From Macrothele yani (lineage: Eukaryota; Arthropoda; Arachnida; Araneae; Macrothelidae): DNA of 64,000 bases. The stretch is from positions 35,111,501-35,175,500 of the forward strand of contig CM077011.1 in NCBI GenBank assembly GCA_039090855.1, read 5' to 3'. Positions within the stretch are counted from its first letter, which is position 1, and each line of letters opens with the position of its first letter. The notes under the pieces are model-generated. The model did no database searches. It saw nothing but the letters and a program-made list of their open reading frames with translations, and had not been told where the DNA came from. This document shows, piece after piece, positions 44,441 to 55,932 of this stretch. A program made the translations under genes and the position numbers.

Positions 44441-45487
44441 TTCTAAAAATGTGTGTACAGCCTCTATGTCTGCTGACGTAGGCAGTGGCGCGGGGGCGTT
44501 ATCTTGCAGAAACTATAGGCATTACAGATACCACAGAGAAACGGCAACAAAGCAGTCTCCTGCACCTCATTAATGTATCCTGTCACTGTACCAATAATGC
44601 TTATGAGTGGTTAGCTCCACAAACCATGACACCAGGGTGAGGTGACGTATGACTCTAACGGATGTCAGCAACATCAGCCCGGTGACCACCTCGTTTCCGG
44701 ACTCTCAATCAGCGATCGACGACGCGCATTTAGTAGCTAGACTCGTCGCTGAATAGGACATGATTTTATTCATCCCACAACACATGTCTGGTACGACACC
44801 ACTGCAACCTTGCACGACAATGTGTTGTGGTGAGTGCGATAGTCGTCCCAGTGGCTCGAGAGAGTGCAAACGTGCTTTAACCAATCTGTGATTCAGAGAC
44901 CGTGTCGATATGGGGAAGTACACATCGTCGAATGTCGACGTGTACTTCCTATAGCTACCTGTACACTTTCGTCGAATGTCAACCACTGTGGATCGCGGGG
45001 CTGCTACGGCTTGCCTTTGAATACTGGTGACAGAAGCGTCGGGCGTCCACCTACGTGCACTATTTCCACTAAGGTGACGAAACTTTTCCTCCCTTCAACT
45101 TCTGTCGCTACATTCGGCCTACATTTGTTGCATCTTGATGCGTTACCGCCGCAATGCGACGCAGGGATCAAACTGCCCCATGTAACCCTATGATGAAGCC
45201 TCTGGTACGTGCCCGTATGATGACACAACCCCTGATAACGTCGCATCCTAACTCCTTGCAAGTGGTTTCGCCACCGAGACCTTCCGATGCAGTGGCCAAA
45301 ACGCGCAGATGAGAAAGACCAAAGTTAGCTGCGCTGAGCCGTCTGGCACTTTTGCCTCTCTCACCTATCACGTGATTTGTTCACAACTGCAATCATTTAC
45401 ATAGCCTAACTGTCGACACTTATGGATCAATTTGTATGGAGCTCAGACAATTACTTTCTGTATAGCGAAACATAAATTTGCCAAACC

Positions 45488-45668
45488 AGTGGGCGCGATG
45501 GTCTAAGCGCTGGCTTATAACCATTCAGCCAAAAAAGTGTCCCGGTGAGGCATAGATGTCGTGTTTGTCTTACGGCACTGACTGGAACCAGTGGCCCTAA
45601 ATTAGGGGCAGAAGACTGCTTATAGCCCATTCAGTTGCTCACGGTGATCAATAAACCTTCAATTAAAT
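45488..45668 (+). mobile_element. SINE family 1, copy 8, old
   Basis: A diverged copy: the head gggcgcgatggtctaagcgc is followed by a damaged B-box region (gtgtcccggtgaggcat), the family body with internal deletions, and an end at aaccttcaattaa. Confidence 0.88.
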
Positions 45669-45682
45669 GAAACAAACAACAA

Positions 45683-46150
45683 ATTTTCCAGTGGCGGCCC
45701 TGCATTTTTCGGTTCCGGAGCCCGAATACTTTCCCAATTAAGCTGCACTGACAAATTTATCGCTGCGAGTTTGCAGTCTTAAGATGTGCGTCACCTATGA
45801 GGTAGATACCTCACATATATACCCACCTTGAGAAAGGGCTGAGACGGAACTGCAAGTTTCCGGTTCAGTCAGAAAACAATGCTTGAAGGAGGTCACTGCA
45901 GAAGAAGGAATTCTGACTAATTCCAGACGGTGTGTAGAATAAACATAACCCATTTTCGAAGAGCCCAACGGCTGGGAGATTCATTTTACGTTTTAGCGCC
46001 AACACGGCGAACCACAAATTTGCCGGTGGCGGAAATGGGACCAGCTTTTTTGTGCTCCGGCGCTGAATGCTTTCCCAATTAAGCTACACTGACGAAGTTG
46101 GTCGCTGCGACTCACCTCGGAGGGAGGTACGTATAGGTATGTCACACCTG
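45683..46150 (-). mobile_element. SINE family 5, two partial copies in tandem
   Basis: Both units (from about 45683 and about 46010) carry, on the minus strand, a tRNA-like A box within tagcttaattgggaaagtat or a close variant. The first continues into gaaggaggtcactgcagaag and gacggtgtgtagaataaaca, which match a similar unit at 58215-58360 (gatgtgtcgaag). The two units share caaattt-ccggtggcgg at their edge. Confidence 0.65.
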
Positions 46151-46862
46151 GTGTGGCACTTTTTTATGTCGTGGAGTATATAAAAACGAAAAAACAATAG
46201 ATGGATTTCAATGTATTGATATGTTACATCGTCCAGCAGTGGTGGAGGGAAATTGTAAATGTGAAAATCAGCGAAGTGGCTGAAATTTTTAAAGAAAGAA
46301 GGAGCCGTGATTGTCTGTATTCAGAAGCCTGTGGCTAGTGTTTATGGAAATTGTTTTGTCTGGGGAATTTCTGAGTTTCCATTTCATCTTGAAGTTAAGA
46401 GACCACGAAGAACTCAAGTACCAGGCAAACGTGACTTGCAGGATATTATAAACTATCATTGCCAAGTATTTTTAAAACTATAACAAAGTTGTACTCATTC
46501 TATTGAAGTAAACTGTTTTACGCCAAAAAGTAGTGGTAGGAGAATGTACGGTTTCGAATTTACTGAACGCTCCTCGAATTTTCTTGCCTTTTCAACGACA
46601 TTTTCTGCTATTCGAATGAGAAAAAATTCTCCACAAAAGATCACAAATACATTTCAGAAGCTATGCGATGCCTATGTATATGTAGAGAGATTGCGAAAGG
46701 GATTAAAGCCTGAAGTGCATGTGATCGACGAATATTTGTTATCATACGATCAGCATCTCTGTTGATGACTTGCTCACGGTGGATACCAGCGATACATAAT
46801 GTCTTAGTGGGTGGTATCAATGTCCCTTTGAACTACCCGTGAAAGGCAAAATAAAAGAAGAA
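46150..46862. other. No gene recognised
   Basis: One 73-residue open frame (46544-46765) has no recognisable family, and I would not call it a gene. Confidence 0.5.
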
Positions 46863-46866
46863 ATTA

Positions 46867-48058
46867 CACTGTAAAAAATTTTCTGAAACTCACTGGGCCA
46901 CTTTCCGTCACTCCTTTCGTGAATTAACGAAGCATATTAACCTTTTCCGTGAAATGACGGAAAGAAACCTGTATTTAACAGATCTTTTGTACCTCTGGAA
47001 AACTGATTTTTGAGAAACCTTTCCGTACTTCGTTTCTTATATTGACGGGAAAATTCCGTTCTTAGTGTTTCCGTATTTGTATGACGAGAAATTACCGGTC
47101 ATAGGAGAGATTGGTGAGCATTCTTGAGGTTTGATTAACTTTTAAATTTCAATCATCTGTCGAAGGATTTGATTTTGAAGTCCCGTGGCGAGATCGGATA
47201 TTGTGAACAGCATATCGCATGAATTTTTATTATTGTGGCACAGGATATTTCTTCTCTCCTCCATATTGTGCACCAGCTATTATATTATTGTGTTACTATA
47301 AGAAACCGGGTACTTAACTTACTGTACAGGCGATTAAACGATGTCTATGAATCAGTCTCTGTATTCATTAACACAAACCGTTTTTATAGCTATCAAGAGT
47401 AAATTTTATATTTAAGAATTTTGTGAAAATATACTATAAAAAGCTACACCCCCCCCCTTTTTTCTTAAAAATAATTGAAAGTAATTGTCAGTTTAAAAAT
47501 ATCAAATTGCACAGCATTTTTTTGTTTCGTAAAGTCACGATGAAAAATGCTTAACTTGTAAAAAGTCCTCATAAAAAAAATATTACAAAGCTATTCAGAA
47601 AAATAATAATCTCCAACAGAAAATAAAATAACTAAATCACCCGCATTAATGACAGGAAAAATTTTCATCATCGCACAATTTTTTTTACGATAAACATGAT
47701 TCTGATTCCCGAGTGTTTCTGGCTCAGTGGTTAAAGACGCGAATCATCTGTTCAACCAACCCCAAGAACGGAGGTTCGATACTGACTGCTGCGAAAGGAT
47801 TATCTGATTCAAGGGTTGAAAAATGCCTTTCAAGTTTTCGGATGTTATCTGACTTACCATTCATGTCATATTTACACCATAAAACGGATTCACATCTTTA
47901 AAATTTGTACTGTACGGTGTAATCCCGTATTCCATTCATGATAAACGGGCACTTTTAGAAATAGAAATCTCGTGAAAAGAAGGACACCTATCGGCAAATT
48001 CGCTGCACGTTGTTTTCAGAAATTTTCTGTGAATTCACACCACTTATTTTTTACAATG
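46867..48058 (+). mobile_element. TA-flanked inverted-repeat element T, complete copy
   Basis: The ends are cactgtaaaaaattttctg and, inverted, cattgtaaaaaataagtggt, with TA at 46865-46866 and 48059-48060. 1192 bp. The left half is made of degenerate units with ttccgt and gaaatttc-type motifs. A tRNA-like module with ggctcagtggttaaagacgc (A box) and ggttcgatactg (B box) lies at about 47715-47800. No transposase. TA flanks suggest mobilisation by a Tc1/mariner-type enzyme. Confidence 0.8.
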
Positions 48059-48266
48059 TACCTTTATACGAAAGTCACTTGGCTGATTCTTCCTCCCTGG
48101 AAGTTAGTACTTATATTCACACTTCTTGAATATCTAAATATGTTCTAAGAAATTCTCTACGTAGGTTAGCTAGATACCTAATTAATCATTTGAAATATAG
48201 CTAGCATAAATTAAAACTCAGAAGTAGTTCTCTGACTCACTCTCAACGTTGTCAAATTGTCGGGAC

Positions 48267-48438
48267 AGGTTCGATGACGCAGTGGTCTTGGCACTGGCTT
48301 CTGACCATTCTTCCGAGAGGCATGAATGGTGTGCTTGTTTTTCGACACTGGCTCTCTCCCTTCTCTGGAACAATTGACCCTGAATTAAGAACAGGCAACT
48401 GTTTATGGCCCATTGAGTTGCTCATGATGGTCGTTACT
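48267..48438 (+). mobile_element. SINE family 1, copy 9, old
   Basis: Diverged and internally deleted around the B box (cttccgagaggcatgaat). The body from cactggctctctcccttctc to gagttgctcatgatggtcgt is recognisable. Confidence 0.85.
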
Positions 48439-48571
48439 ACCCCCTGCAAAAATATTGCGAGAGCACCCTGGTATTCTTTGTAGAAAAACTGTACTGTATG
48501 CATAATTCGCATGCCAAGATCTTTGTGGGCATGACGGTAGCAAGCTTTTCTTATCTGGGAGGACGAGACTT

Positions 48572-48752
48572 AAAGTTACGCACCTTCGAGATCCAAAGTT
48601 GCGCACCTTCGAGATCCAAAGTTATGCACCTTCGAGATCCAAAGTTATGCACCTTCGAGATCCAAAGTTATGCACCTTCGAGATCCAAAGTTACGCACCT
48701 TCGAGATCCAAAGTTACGCACCTTCGAGATCAAAGTTACGCACCCTCGAGTT
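48572..48752 (+). repeat. 23-bp minisatellite, about 8 copies
   Basis: Units of agttacgcaccttcgagatc plus caa, with a t/c/g change at one position and a shortened seventh unit. Confidence 0.95.
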
Positions 48753-48759
48753 CGACTCA

Positions 48760-49476
48760 AATAATACATGGTATTTACTTTCTCATACTGCGGTTACAGA
48801 AAAGTATTTTAATGTCCAAAAATGGCACTTCAGGTTTTTGATGTAACTTTATTAAAAATGTAACTAAATAAATATCAAGCAAAGCGCAAACGTCATGTCA
48901 ACGCCGACAACACGGCACTCCACAGAAATACATAACGAAAAACAAACCAGCACAGAACGAATGAGTATCGTATAAAAACGCAACAGTACAAGAAGCTTTA
49001 AGGGTAGGGCTTGGAAAAATTCCCTTCAAAGTTAAACGCTCAGAGAACTTTCAGAGACAGACCACAAATGATTAATTAGCTCTTCATCTCAACAACATGT
49101 TCGGAAAGGTCATGAAGGTTAGGCATCTCGGCATATTGTTTTCTATGTCTCCATTCACTGTTTTGGAAAATTCCCTTCATGGATGTGAGATGTTCACACC
49201 TCATAGTGTATGTTACTCTGTATCCTGGCTAACAGAATGGAATACTGTACTGTATCCCTAAAAAGAAATTACTGACGGATAAACTTTCTTTTTTTAGTTA
49301 CAACTTCTATTTTTTACATACCCAGAGCATGAATTTACTCCTCTGGAATGACCATTCTGGGAGGGTTACCGTTCACCGTGCCCTCCTGGTAGTTACGGTC
49401 GTGTTTGTGGGTGTGAAATGAAACGAGTGATTCAAGAGTATATATTTATGTACGTACAACTCATTGCATTTATTCG
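48760..49476. other. No gene seen
   Basis: Nothing recognisable. Confidence 0.5.
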
Positions 49477-49797
49477 TCAGGGCCGCGGATGGCCTAGTGG
49501 TCAGCGTTCGTGACTGTCACAAAAAAACCTCAGGTTCGATCCCAGGCAGGTGCGAACGCTCGAACTACTAAACATCCGCCGTGCGTCACATGGGCACATT
49601 AAGCCGTCGGAACCCGGGTGCCCCGTGTAATAAATAAGGACGTCTTCCACCGGCTTTCAACCTCGCTTCTGTATCACTTTTCTAACGGGCACTCTATTCC
49701 AAATCTCCTAGCTTCCTATTTCTAAAGGTTGTTTAAGACCTGGGATCAGACACTCCCTTGCTAAAATCCTCTACATATAATCTGATCTGCATTTATT
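49477..49797 (+). mobile_element. SINE family 2, copy 2
   Basis: Head ggccgcggatggcctagtgg with B box ggttcgatcccagg. The body matches copy 1 at 39928 along its full length. The target duplication tgcatttattcg lies at 49465-49476 and 49798-49809. Confidence 0.93.
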
Positions 49798-49918
49798 CGC
49801 GTCACTCACGACCACACCGAGCCACAGTTCGGTACATACTAAATGGAATAAAATCATAGCAACAAACAATAAGATTTACTAATTCCTGACACTGAGCGAT
49901 ACTTAAGTAGGTGGATTA

Positions 49919-50023
49919 TTATTATTATTATTATTATTATTATTGAAGGTTGAGCGACCACCATGCGCAACTCAACGGGCTATAAGCAGTCGTCCGTCCC
50001 TAATTTAGGGTAATTGATTCAAC
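49919..50023 (-). mobile_element. SINE family 1, copy 10, 5'-truncated, (ATT)n tail
   Basis: Only about 80 bp of the 3' end plus a 30-bp (ATT)n run in place of poly-T. The target duplication agtaggtggatta lies at 49906-49918 and 50024-50036, so the truncation happened at insertion. Confidence 0.92.
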
Positions 50024-50255
50024 AGTAGGTGGATTAATGAATGCTATTTTAGAACCAATGAAAGAAGATATGTGAGCCATAATAGTAAATGAAAGTAAAT
50101 GTTTACTAAACTATGACGGCTGCAATAGTAATTATTTCGACTGCTTATTTTTCAATAGCAAATTTTTATATATATTATTATTATTATTATTATTATATAC
50201 GTAGTGCGATCAAAAAGTTCCGAGACTAGGTACGTAGCGCGCCAACAAATGGCAG

Positions 50256-50526
50256 CAAGGACGCCCATAAGTGGGTACAGGAAGGGGCTCGAGCCCTCCT
50301 CTAGCAGTTGGTATAACCAAATTTTTGATAAATTTAAAACACTAAAATAGACGCAATCTTTTTTTAAAGCATTTTTAAAAGTCATAAGATATTAATGATT
50401 GATTGTATCAATTATTTTTGTTGTATTTTAGTATCTTGTACATTTACTAAAATGTTTGACAACCTAGAAGGAGGTAAGAATTTTTCTTAGCTCCCCCTCC
50501 TAAAAGTACTCATATGGGCGCCATTG
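50256..50526. mobile_element. 271-bp hAT-type MITE
   Basis: The inverted ends are caaggacgcccata and tatgggcgccattg. The flanks aatggcag (50248-50255) and gatggcag (50527-50534) form an 8-bp duplication with one change. A similar end occurs at about 25927. Confidence 0.82.
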
Positions 50527-50671
50527 GATGGCAGTAAGCACACGCGCTAGCAGCGGTCGAGGGCAGTGACCTTCATGAGTCATTGTGCCAAGTGGCGTCG
50601 TTCTGTGAACATGGAGAACAGTGCTACACGATATTTGGTGAACACGTGCAGAACACAGCTGCGATTTCGGT

Positions 50672-51739
50672 ATGGACTGCAAACTAGAGCATCGAGCGAA
50701 CATCAAATTCTGTGTCCAACTCGGCAAATCGGGAACGGGGACGCATGAAATGTTGCGGCAGGCTTATGGCAATGAAGCAATGAGTCGTGCGAAGTGTTTT
50801 GAGTGGCACTCGCTCTTCAAGAGCGGCAGAACGGCACTGGAAGGTAACGAGAGGTCAAGGCGACCGTCCACGAGTAAAAACTCCAAAAATGTAGGCAAAA
50901 TTAGGGAACTGGTGCATGAGAATTGACGGAGAACCGTTCAAGACATTGCTACCATCTTCAATGTGTCGTACGGAACAGTGCAAGAAATTCTGACGTCAGT
51001 TTTCAACATACACCGCATTGCTGCAAAGTTTGTGCCAAAGATTCTGAACCCCGAACAGAAGGCGCTCCGTGTCGAACTGTCAAGATCTTCATCAGAAGGT
51101 GGTGAATGAACCAACGGTCCTGTCGCGGGTCATCACTGGGGACGAGACTTTAGTCTACGGTTACGACACGGAGCCCAAACAACAGTCGTCGCAGTGGAAG
51201 ATCCCAGCATCTCCACGACCGAAGAAGGCCCGACAGGTCCGGAGCGCAACCAAAAGCATGCTCATCGTGTTCTTCGACATTCGTGGGGTTGTGCTTCATG
51301 AATTCGTCCCCCAGGGCCAGACAGTCACCGCCTTTTTTTTACTGCGATGTTCTACGGCGTCTTAGGGAGGACATTCGCCACAAAAGACCTGAAATGTTGC
51401 GCAGGGGCGATTTCCTGCTCCAATGCAGCAGTTCACAGAGCGTTAGCAACACGCTAGTTTTGCAACCGCAACAGCATGACTACCCTTCCTCCCCCGCCTT
51501 ACTCGTCGGATTTGGCCCCCTGCGACTTCTTTCCTTTCCAGAAGACGAAGCTGAAGCTCAAGGGTCGCCGTTTTGAAACCATGGACGAGATCCAAAGCGA
51601 ATCGCAGACTGTGCTCGACACAATTCACGAACAGGACTTCCAGGGAGCGTTCCAACAGTGGCAAAACCGCTGGCAGCTGTGTATCGCTTGTATCGCTGCC
51701 CAAGGAGACTACTTTAAGGGAGATCACTGCCAGACTTAA
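50672..51739 (+). pseudogene. mariner transposase, broken
   Basis: The frame opens MDCKLEHRANIKFCVQLGKS at 50672, with the first HTH of mariner and AMSRAKCFEWHSLFKSGRTALEG, then the RRPSTS linker and a second HTH (VQDIATIFNVSYGTVQEIL) after a stop near 50924. The catalytic core has VITGDETLVYGYD (first Asp) near 51125-51165 and FFDIRGVVLHEFVPQG near 51270-51320. After a shift, the second-Asp region reads SCSNAAVHRA near 51416, and YSSDLAPCDFFPF (third Asp) lies near 51500-51540. The second catalytic Asp, normally HDNAPAH, appears lost. It ends at 51737. At least three disruptions. Confidence 0.9.
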
Positions 51740-51859
51740 GTAACGTAAGTGCTTTGTTGTATATCGGCCTATTCCCGGAACTTTTTGATAGGACCTCATA
51801 TCACTGAGATTGAGACGAACGTAAGAAACGACTCTGACGCTGATGAAATGAGATGTTGC

Positions 51860-52650
51860 TACGAAAGTCTATCAGCGCATGTGCAAGCTAAAATCTGACC
51901 TCAAGATAGAAAGAAACGCTGAATCGCAAGTGTGTTAGTGATGGGATTTGGTAACTCTTGGTGTAGGATATCTACAGAGGCTACACCCCATCGTGTTGTA
52001 CATCATTTTGAAGCTCTAGTCAATAGCAAACCCCTCTTCCCATTTGGGATGTCGAGAGGAACCAAATTTCTCTACGACGGACCGGTTTCATAGCGTCAAA
52101 AATGCATTTTTGTAATGGCTTTTATCATATTTAACATCAGGTTCTCGTAATTTACGCAGATTGCAATGAGATATTGTTATATTTATGTAAAGCGCGATGA
52201 AATAATGTCCGGTGTTAGTTCAGTAAAATATATTGTTGAGTAACAATGAAATTAAATACTGTTGCGTCACTTCATGGGGTAGCTTTCAAAAATCAGATTT
52301 CAACAGTGGTTTTGACTACTTCCGTTACCCATTTTCGTTACATCGAAATTCTTTTCTTAGAATTTACTACTTTCGAGAAAGATGCATATAGCATGAAAAA
52401 CTGCTACTGTCAGTAGGCATAGACATAAAACGATTTCGCAGCCTGGTAACGATCAAGCGTCAGCGCCGTGTGTTTGAGACAACCACACAATTGGTCAGCG
52501 CGGGCGCTCAATTATATACGAATCAGGCAGATCCCTTACGTATCACGAGACACTAGTCTACCCGTTACCCTTTCGGTTACAATGAAATTTTTTTGCCTGG
52601 AATTTACTTTACTCCTGTCGGGAAAGATACATAGCATCAAACAAATTTCC
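51860..52650 (+). repeat. Dispersed repeat R1, uninterrupted copy
   Basis: Aligns with R1 at 2.5-6.3 kb and keeps the three target sites empty (51970-51977, 52181-52188, 52627-52634). A part of it (ttccgttaccc, agaatttact, gaaagat-cata) is repeated at about 52320-52400 and 52556-52640, so it also contains an internal duplication. Confidence 0.82.
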
Positions 52651-52879
52651 GAGAAAGTAATGTGCCATTTAGTAAGAAAATATCTAACCAAGAAATAGCG
52701 AGATTTACCCAAGAACGTCGAAACTCAAACGGAAGGTTGAACAGATTTATACGTCAAAAACCCAATGCTTATACACGCAGGTGCCAGTATGGAGTTCCTT
52801 TGATCTCACAAAAACCTGTACGAGCTTCAGTACGCAGTTTTCTTTAAAAACATTTTTTTTTTTTTTTTTTTTTGCTTTT

Positions 52880-52994
52880 CAAAAATAAAAAGAAATAAAA
52901 CCGCGGCGAAATCGGATCAGGAACTCCTTGACCCGACCCGCTTGACCCGCTAGAAATTGTCGACCCGTTGCCCCGTGACCCGTTTCCATCTCTG
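52880..52994. mobile_element. Right end of a hAT-like element (cagagat type)
   Basis: Read inverted, it starts cagagatggaaacgggtcac and shares the gacccg-rich subterminal block of the element at 5332-6240. The left end was not found. A T tract lies just upstream (about 52853-52874). Confidence 0.65.
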
Positions 52995-52999
52995 CCCCA

Positions 53000-53600
53000 G
53001 GAATTAGAGAAGGTATTTTCATAGTGCTCTTGTGGATTAGTGTTTAATGCATATATTTCTCTTTCTCTTTGATTTCAAAATGAGGTAATCTATATATTAA
53101 TTCTATAAGGCTTTTTTACTGTGAGGCCTATTTTGAAAGAACGGCTGAACGTAAAGATATGGTTGAGGTATCAAAATAAAGGTCTTACCATGTAGATGTG
53201 CCAGTCGTTGAGAAAAATGAAATTGGGGCAACAGTTTGGGCGTTGTGGGACGGCAAATTTCCCATGTGAAGTCTATGAGAGAAGCGTGCGATTGACATTG
53301 GATCGCCCGCGGTTGACTCACGCGCTGTTGAAGGCGAAAGCATAGAGGGACTGAGCTAGTCCGAAGTTTCTTTTCTGAGCCAACCGTTGCGCAAAATAAC
53401 GCTAGCATGCATTGGTATCAAGATTCTTCTCATCGGAACAGCGAACACTCTCGAAGACCTGATTGCGTTATGCCGTTGTACTGTGTGATGTATATATACA
53501 ATATAATATTCATTCGATCCAGTTTATTCACGTAAGTAAGACGTTTCCCATTATGTAAAGATGTAAATAAAAATTCCGTTGACCATTGTTAGTGAAAATA
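53000..53600. other. No gene seen
   Basis: Nothing recognisable. Confidence 0.5.
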
Positions 53601-53603
53601 TTA

Positions 53604-54330
53604 CGGGCAACTGCTTATAGCCTATAGAGGTGCTCACGGTGGTCGTTAAACCTTTACCCCCTCCCTCCCCCTCAATAACGAACTTGGACTATTGCCTTTA
53701 CTGAAGTGGTTGAATGAATTTGTCAATCAAATAAAGTTTACATTTGCTGTTTCAAATGAGTTTATTCTTCTCAAAAAAAAAACTAACCGTTGATTCCGAC
53801 GGGTGAATAGTACTCGCAACACGAATCTCATTCCAACAACATTTACAAACACAGTTGTGACTGAAGATGAGAGTGAAAGAGTGCGCTATCCAGTTGAATT
53901 TTTTGCACACGATCGAGATGAGTGGACTTCGGTCTCACAGTTTACGACTTAAAAAGGGTGCAGTCGTGATGCTCATCACGAACCCTGCCGCCCCGGTGGC
54001 GCAGTAGTCTAAGCGCTGGCTTATGATGATTCGTTCGTGAAGAGTGCGGGTTGGAATCCTGGTGAGGCATGGATGTTGTGTTTGTCTTACGGCACTGACT
54101 CTCCCCTTCTCTGGATACAGTGACCCTAAAATAGGGACGAGCGACTGCTTATAGCCCATTGAGTTGCTCACGGCGGTTGTTAAACCTTCAGTTAAAAAAT
54201 CCTGAACCTAAACTATTGTCTTTACTGAAGTGGTTGAATGAATTTGTCAATCTAATAAAGTTTACATGTGTTGTTTCATGTGAGTTTAATCTTAAAAAAA
54301 AAAAAAAAAAACTAACCGTCGATTCCGACG
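53604..54330 (+). repeat. Direct duplication of ~190 bp including a SINE 3' end
   Basis: About 53604-53805 and about 54140-54330 both run from the SINE end (actgcttatagcc, cgttaaacct) into the same flanking sequence (tttactgaagtggttgaatg, taaccgt-gattccgacggg). A SINE end joined to identical flank in both copies shows the duplication followed the SINE insertion. Confidence 0.85.
53987..54197 (+). mobile_element. SINE family 1, copy 12
   Basis: Full length: head gccgccccggtggcgcagta, mutated B box (ggttggaatcc), family body and a short A-rich tail. It lies in the second unit of the duplication. The matching part of the first unit keeps only the 3' 60 bp. Confidence 0.92.
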
Positions 54331-55390
54331 GGTTTCGTCTAGTTAGAGTTGCTTACCAAGAATCATTCACGATAAATGTTCAAAGTGCGCTTCAATAATT
54401 AAAGTGATGAATATTAAAGTTCCTGCAGTATAGCAATTTACTAACACTGCTTCAAAGAAAAAATATTCTTGCTATGTCAATTATTTCTATCGGCTCAGAG
54501 GTGGAACTTTTGTCGGCGTACTTTATATGTTCGTCACATGATGGTTTAACCCACTTCGTAAGGGCGTAGCTCTTGGAATCTTTAGCTGATATCAGATCAA
54601 TATCAATAAATCAGACGATTTGTTTTCTCTTACGAGGAAACGTTCTCAAACGAAACAGGAAAGTAACACCAGCCGAAAATGCGCTCACGCACCAAAAAGT
54701 CGATTTCATATTCTTCTAGTTCACTAAAGCAAATATCTAGAAAGCAATTTCGCAATCGATACTGTATGGGACATTCGATATTCAAAAACTGAACAAGAAT
54801 AAAACGTCTCCTTTCGAAGAAATATATTTCATGACATTCAAATGGAAAAGGCAATAGGGATATACTGGATAAAGGGAACACACATTTCGACCCCAACTCG
54901 AGTGGGAGAAACGAGCAGGTTTTTGCAACACGGAAATATATATCCCAGGTTGCTCCCTAATGATCAATAATTGTGGTTCCTTTCCTTCCACAGACACGGT
55001 GCTCACATTTTCTTAGCTTTAAACGAAATCATATAACAAATTCGAAGCGGGTATTATTAGTATTCCAGGCTCAAACTCAACATCTTTTCCTTTTCGCCGT
55101 AGGGGTAAACATCTATAAAAGGCGACAGCGGGTCGTGAAAAGAACAAATAAGGAGCAATAAGCATCGCACCAACAGTACAGGAGGAGTGAGTGATTTACA
55201 ACACGGGAACAATTCCTTCTGCACATATAAGATAAAAATATTTTTATTCTGCGACTTGAAGTCGAAATATATCTTTTAATCTCTCTCACCTTACAGTTTA
55301 AACATCCTAGAGTTCACTAAAGTTTTCAAGTTTTTAGTGATGGAATACAGAGTGGACAGAATAAGAGAAGATCCAGTGTTATTTGAGCCA
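54330..55390. other. No gene seen
   Basis: Open frames of up to 88 residues on the minus strand show no recognisable domain. Confidence 0.5.
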
Positions 55391-55391
55391 T

Positions 55392-55615
55392 ATCATCATC
55401 ATAAACGGGCTCAGCGCCCTTACCTGTTTGGTGCCCTCTCAATCAACTCGTTTTTCTCTTTTTGTGTGCTCGTTGCACGGTTTAGCAACCATCTAAAATG
55501 CAAGTAGGCATGCTTGCATTGTACATTGCATTGTCCTGGAACGGGATTTGAACTCGCATCACCTTAATGTTACTCCACCCGGAACAAGGAACCTCCAAAG
55601 CAACTGAGGATGCGT
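55392..55615 (-). mobile_element. SINE family 4, copy 1
   Basis: On the minus strand: cagttgctttggaggttcct, then a tRNA-like segment with ccgggtggagtaacattaag (A box region) and agttcaaatcccgttccagg (B box region). It ends with a short atg repeat (seen as atcatcatca at 55394). That tail type resembles the RTE 3' ends here, suggesting RTE machinery mobilised it. Confidence 0.75.
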
Positions 55616-55707
55616 TTTGGGACTCCTATATGAAGCTCTGCAGTGCGCAAATCAAAGCATATGGGATCCTACAGAGCTTTACGAATTCCAAAACACATCC
55701 CTCCGTT

Positions 55708-55920
55708 TTATTTTATTGAAGGTTTAATGACCACCGTGAGCAACTCAATGGGCTATAAGCAATCGCCCGTCCCTAATTTAGGGTCACTGGTTCCAGGGAA
55801 GGGAGAGAGCCAGTGCCGTAAGACAAACACAACATCCATGCCTCACCGGGATTCGAACCCGGACCCCTTTCGGACGAATGATCAGAGGCCATCGCTTAGA
55901 CCACTGCGCCACCGGGGCCG
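55708..55920 (-). mobile_element. SINE family 1, copy 13
   Basis: Full length with a short tail (ttttattttattg). The target duplication catccctccgtt / catccctcagtt lies at 55696-55707 and 55921-55932. It sits between two inverted copies of SINE family 4. Confidence 0.93.
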
Positions 55921-55932
55921 CATCCCTCAGTT

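Larger units (their letters stand above)
42378..45340 (-). pseudogene. Tc1 family I transposase, split by a maT-like element
   Basis: The N-terminal and central parts are at 45340-44440. They include a degraded HTH, an SLNHRLVKARLHSLEPLGR segment near 44850-44910, LQWCRTRHV near 44790 and FSDESSY (first Asp) near 44740. SFCKITPP-like remnants of the QDNAP block lie near 44510. The C-terminal tail lies at about 42590-42378: TSWPWL, then EDAWDVISRRINAL and ending WMPRRV. The two parts join in the right order for a single Tc1 when the intervening 1.8 kb is removed. The catalytic Glu is conserved in ED-AWD-like sequence. Many stops. Confidence 0.7.
50204..51798 (+). mobile_element. mariner element with hAT MITE in its leader
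   Basis: Inverted termini gtgcgatcaaaaagttccga and, from the right, gaggtcctatcaaaaagttc lie between TA dinucleotides (50202-50203, 51799-51800). Without the 279-bp MITE insertion it is about 1.3 kb, standard for mariner. Confidence 0.9.

Noticed and set aside
46544..46765. 73-residue frame as a gene
   Set aside because: No recognisable domain, no context, and not shared by repeats.
48498..48841. Repetitive open frames over the 23-bp array
   Set aside because: They follow from a repeat unit lacking stops. No start context or family.
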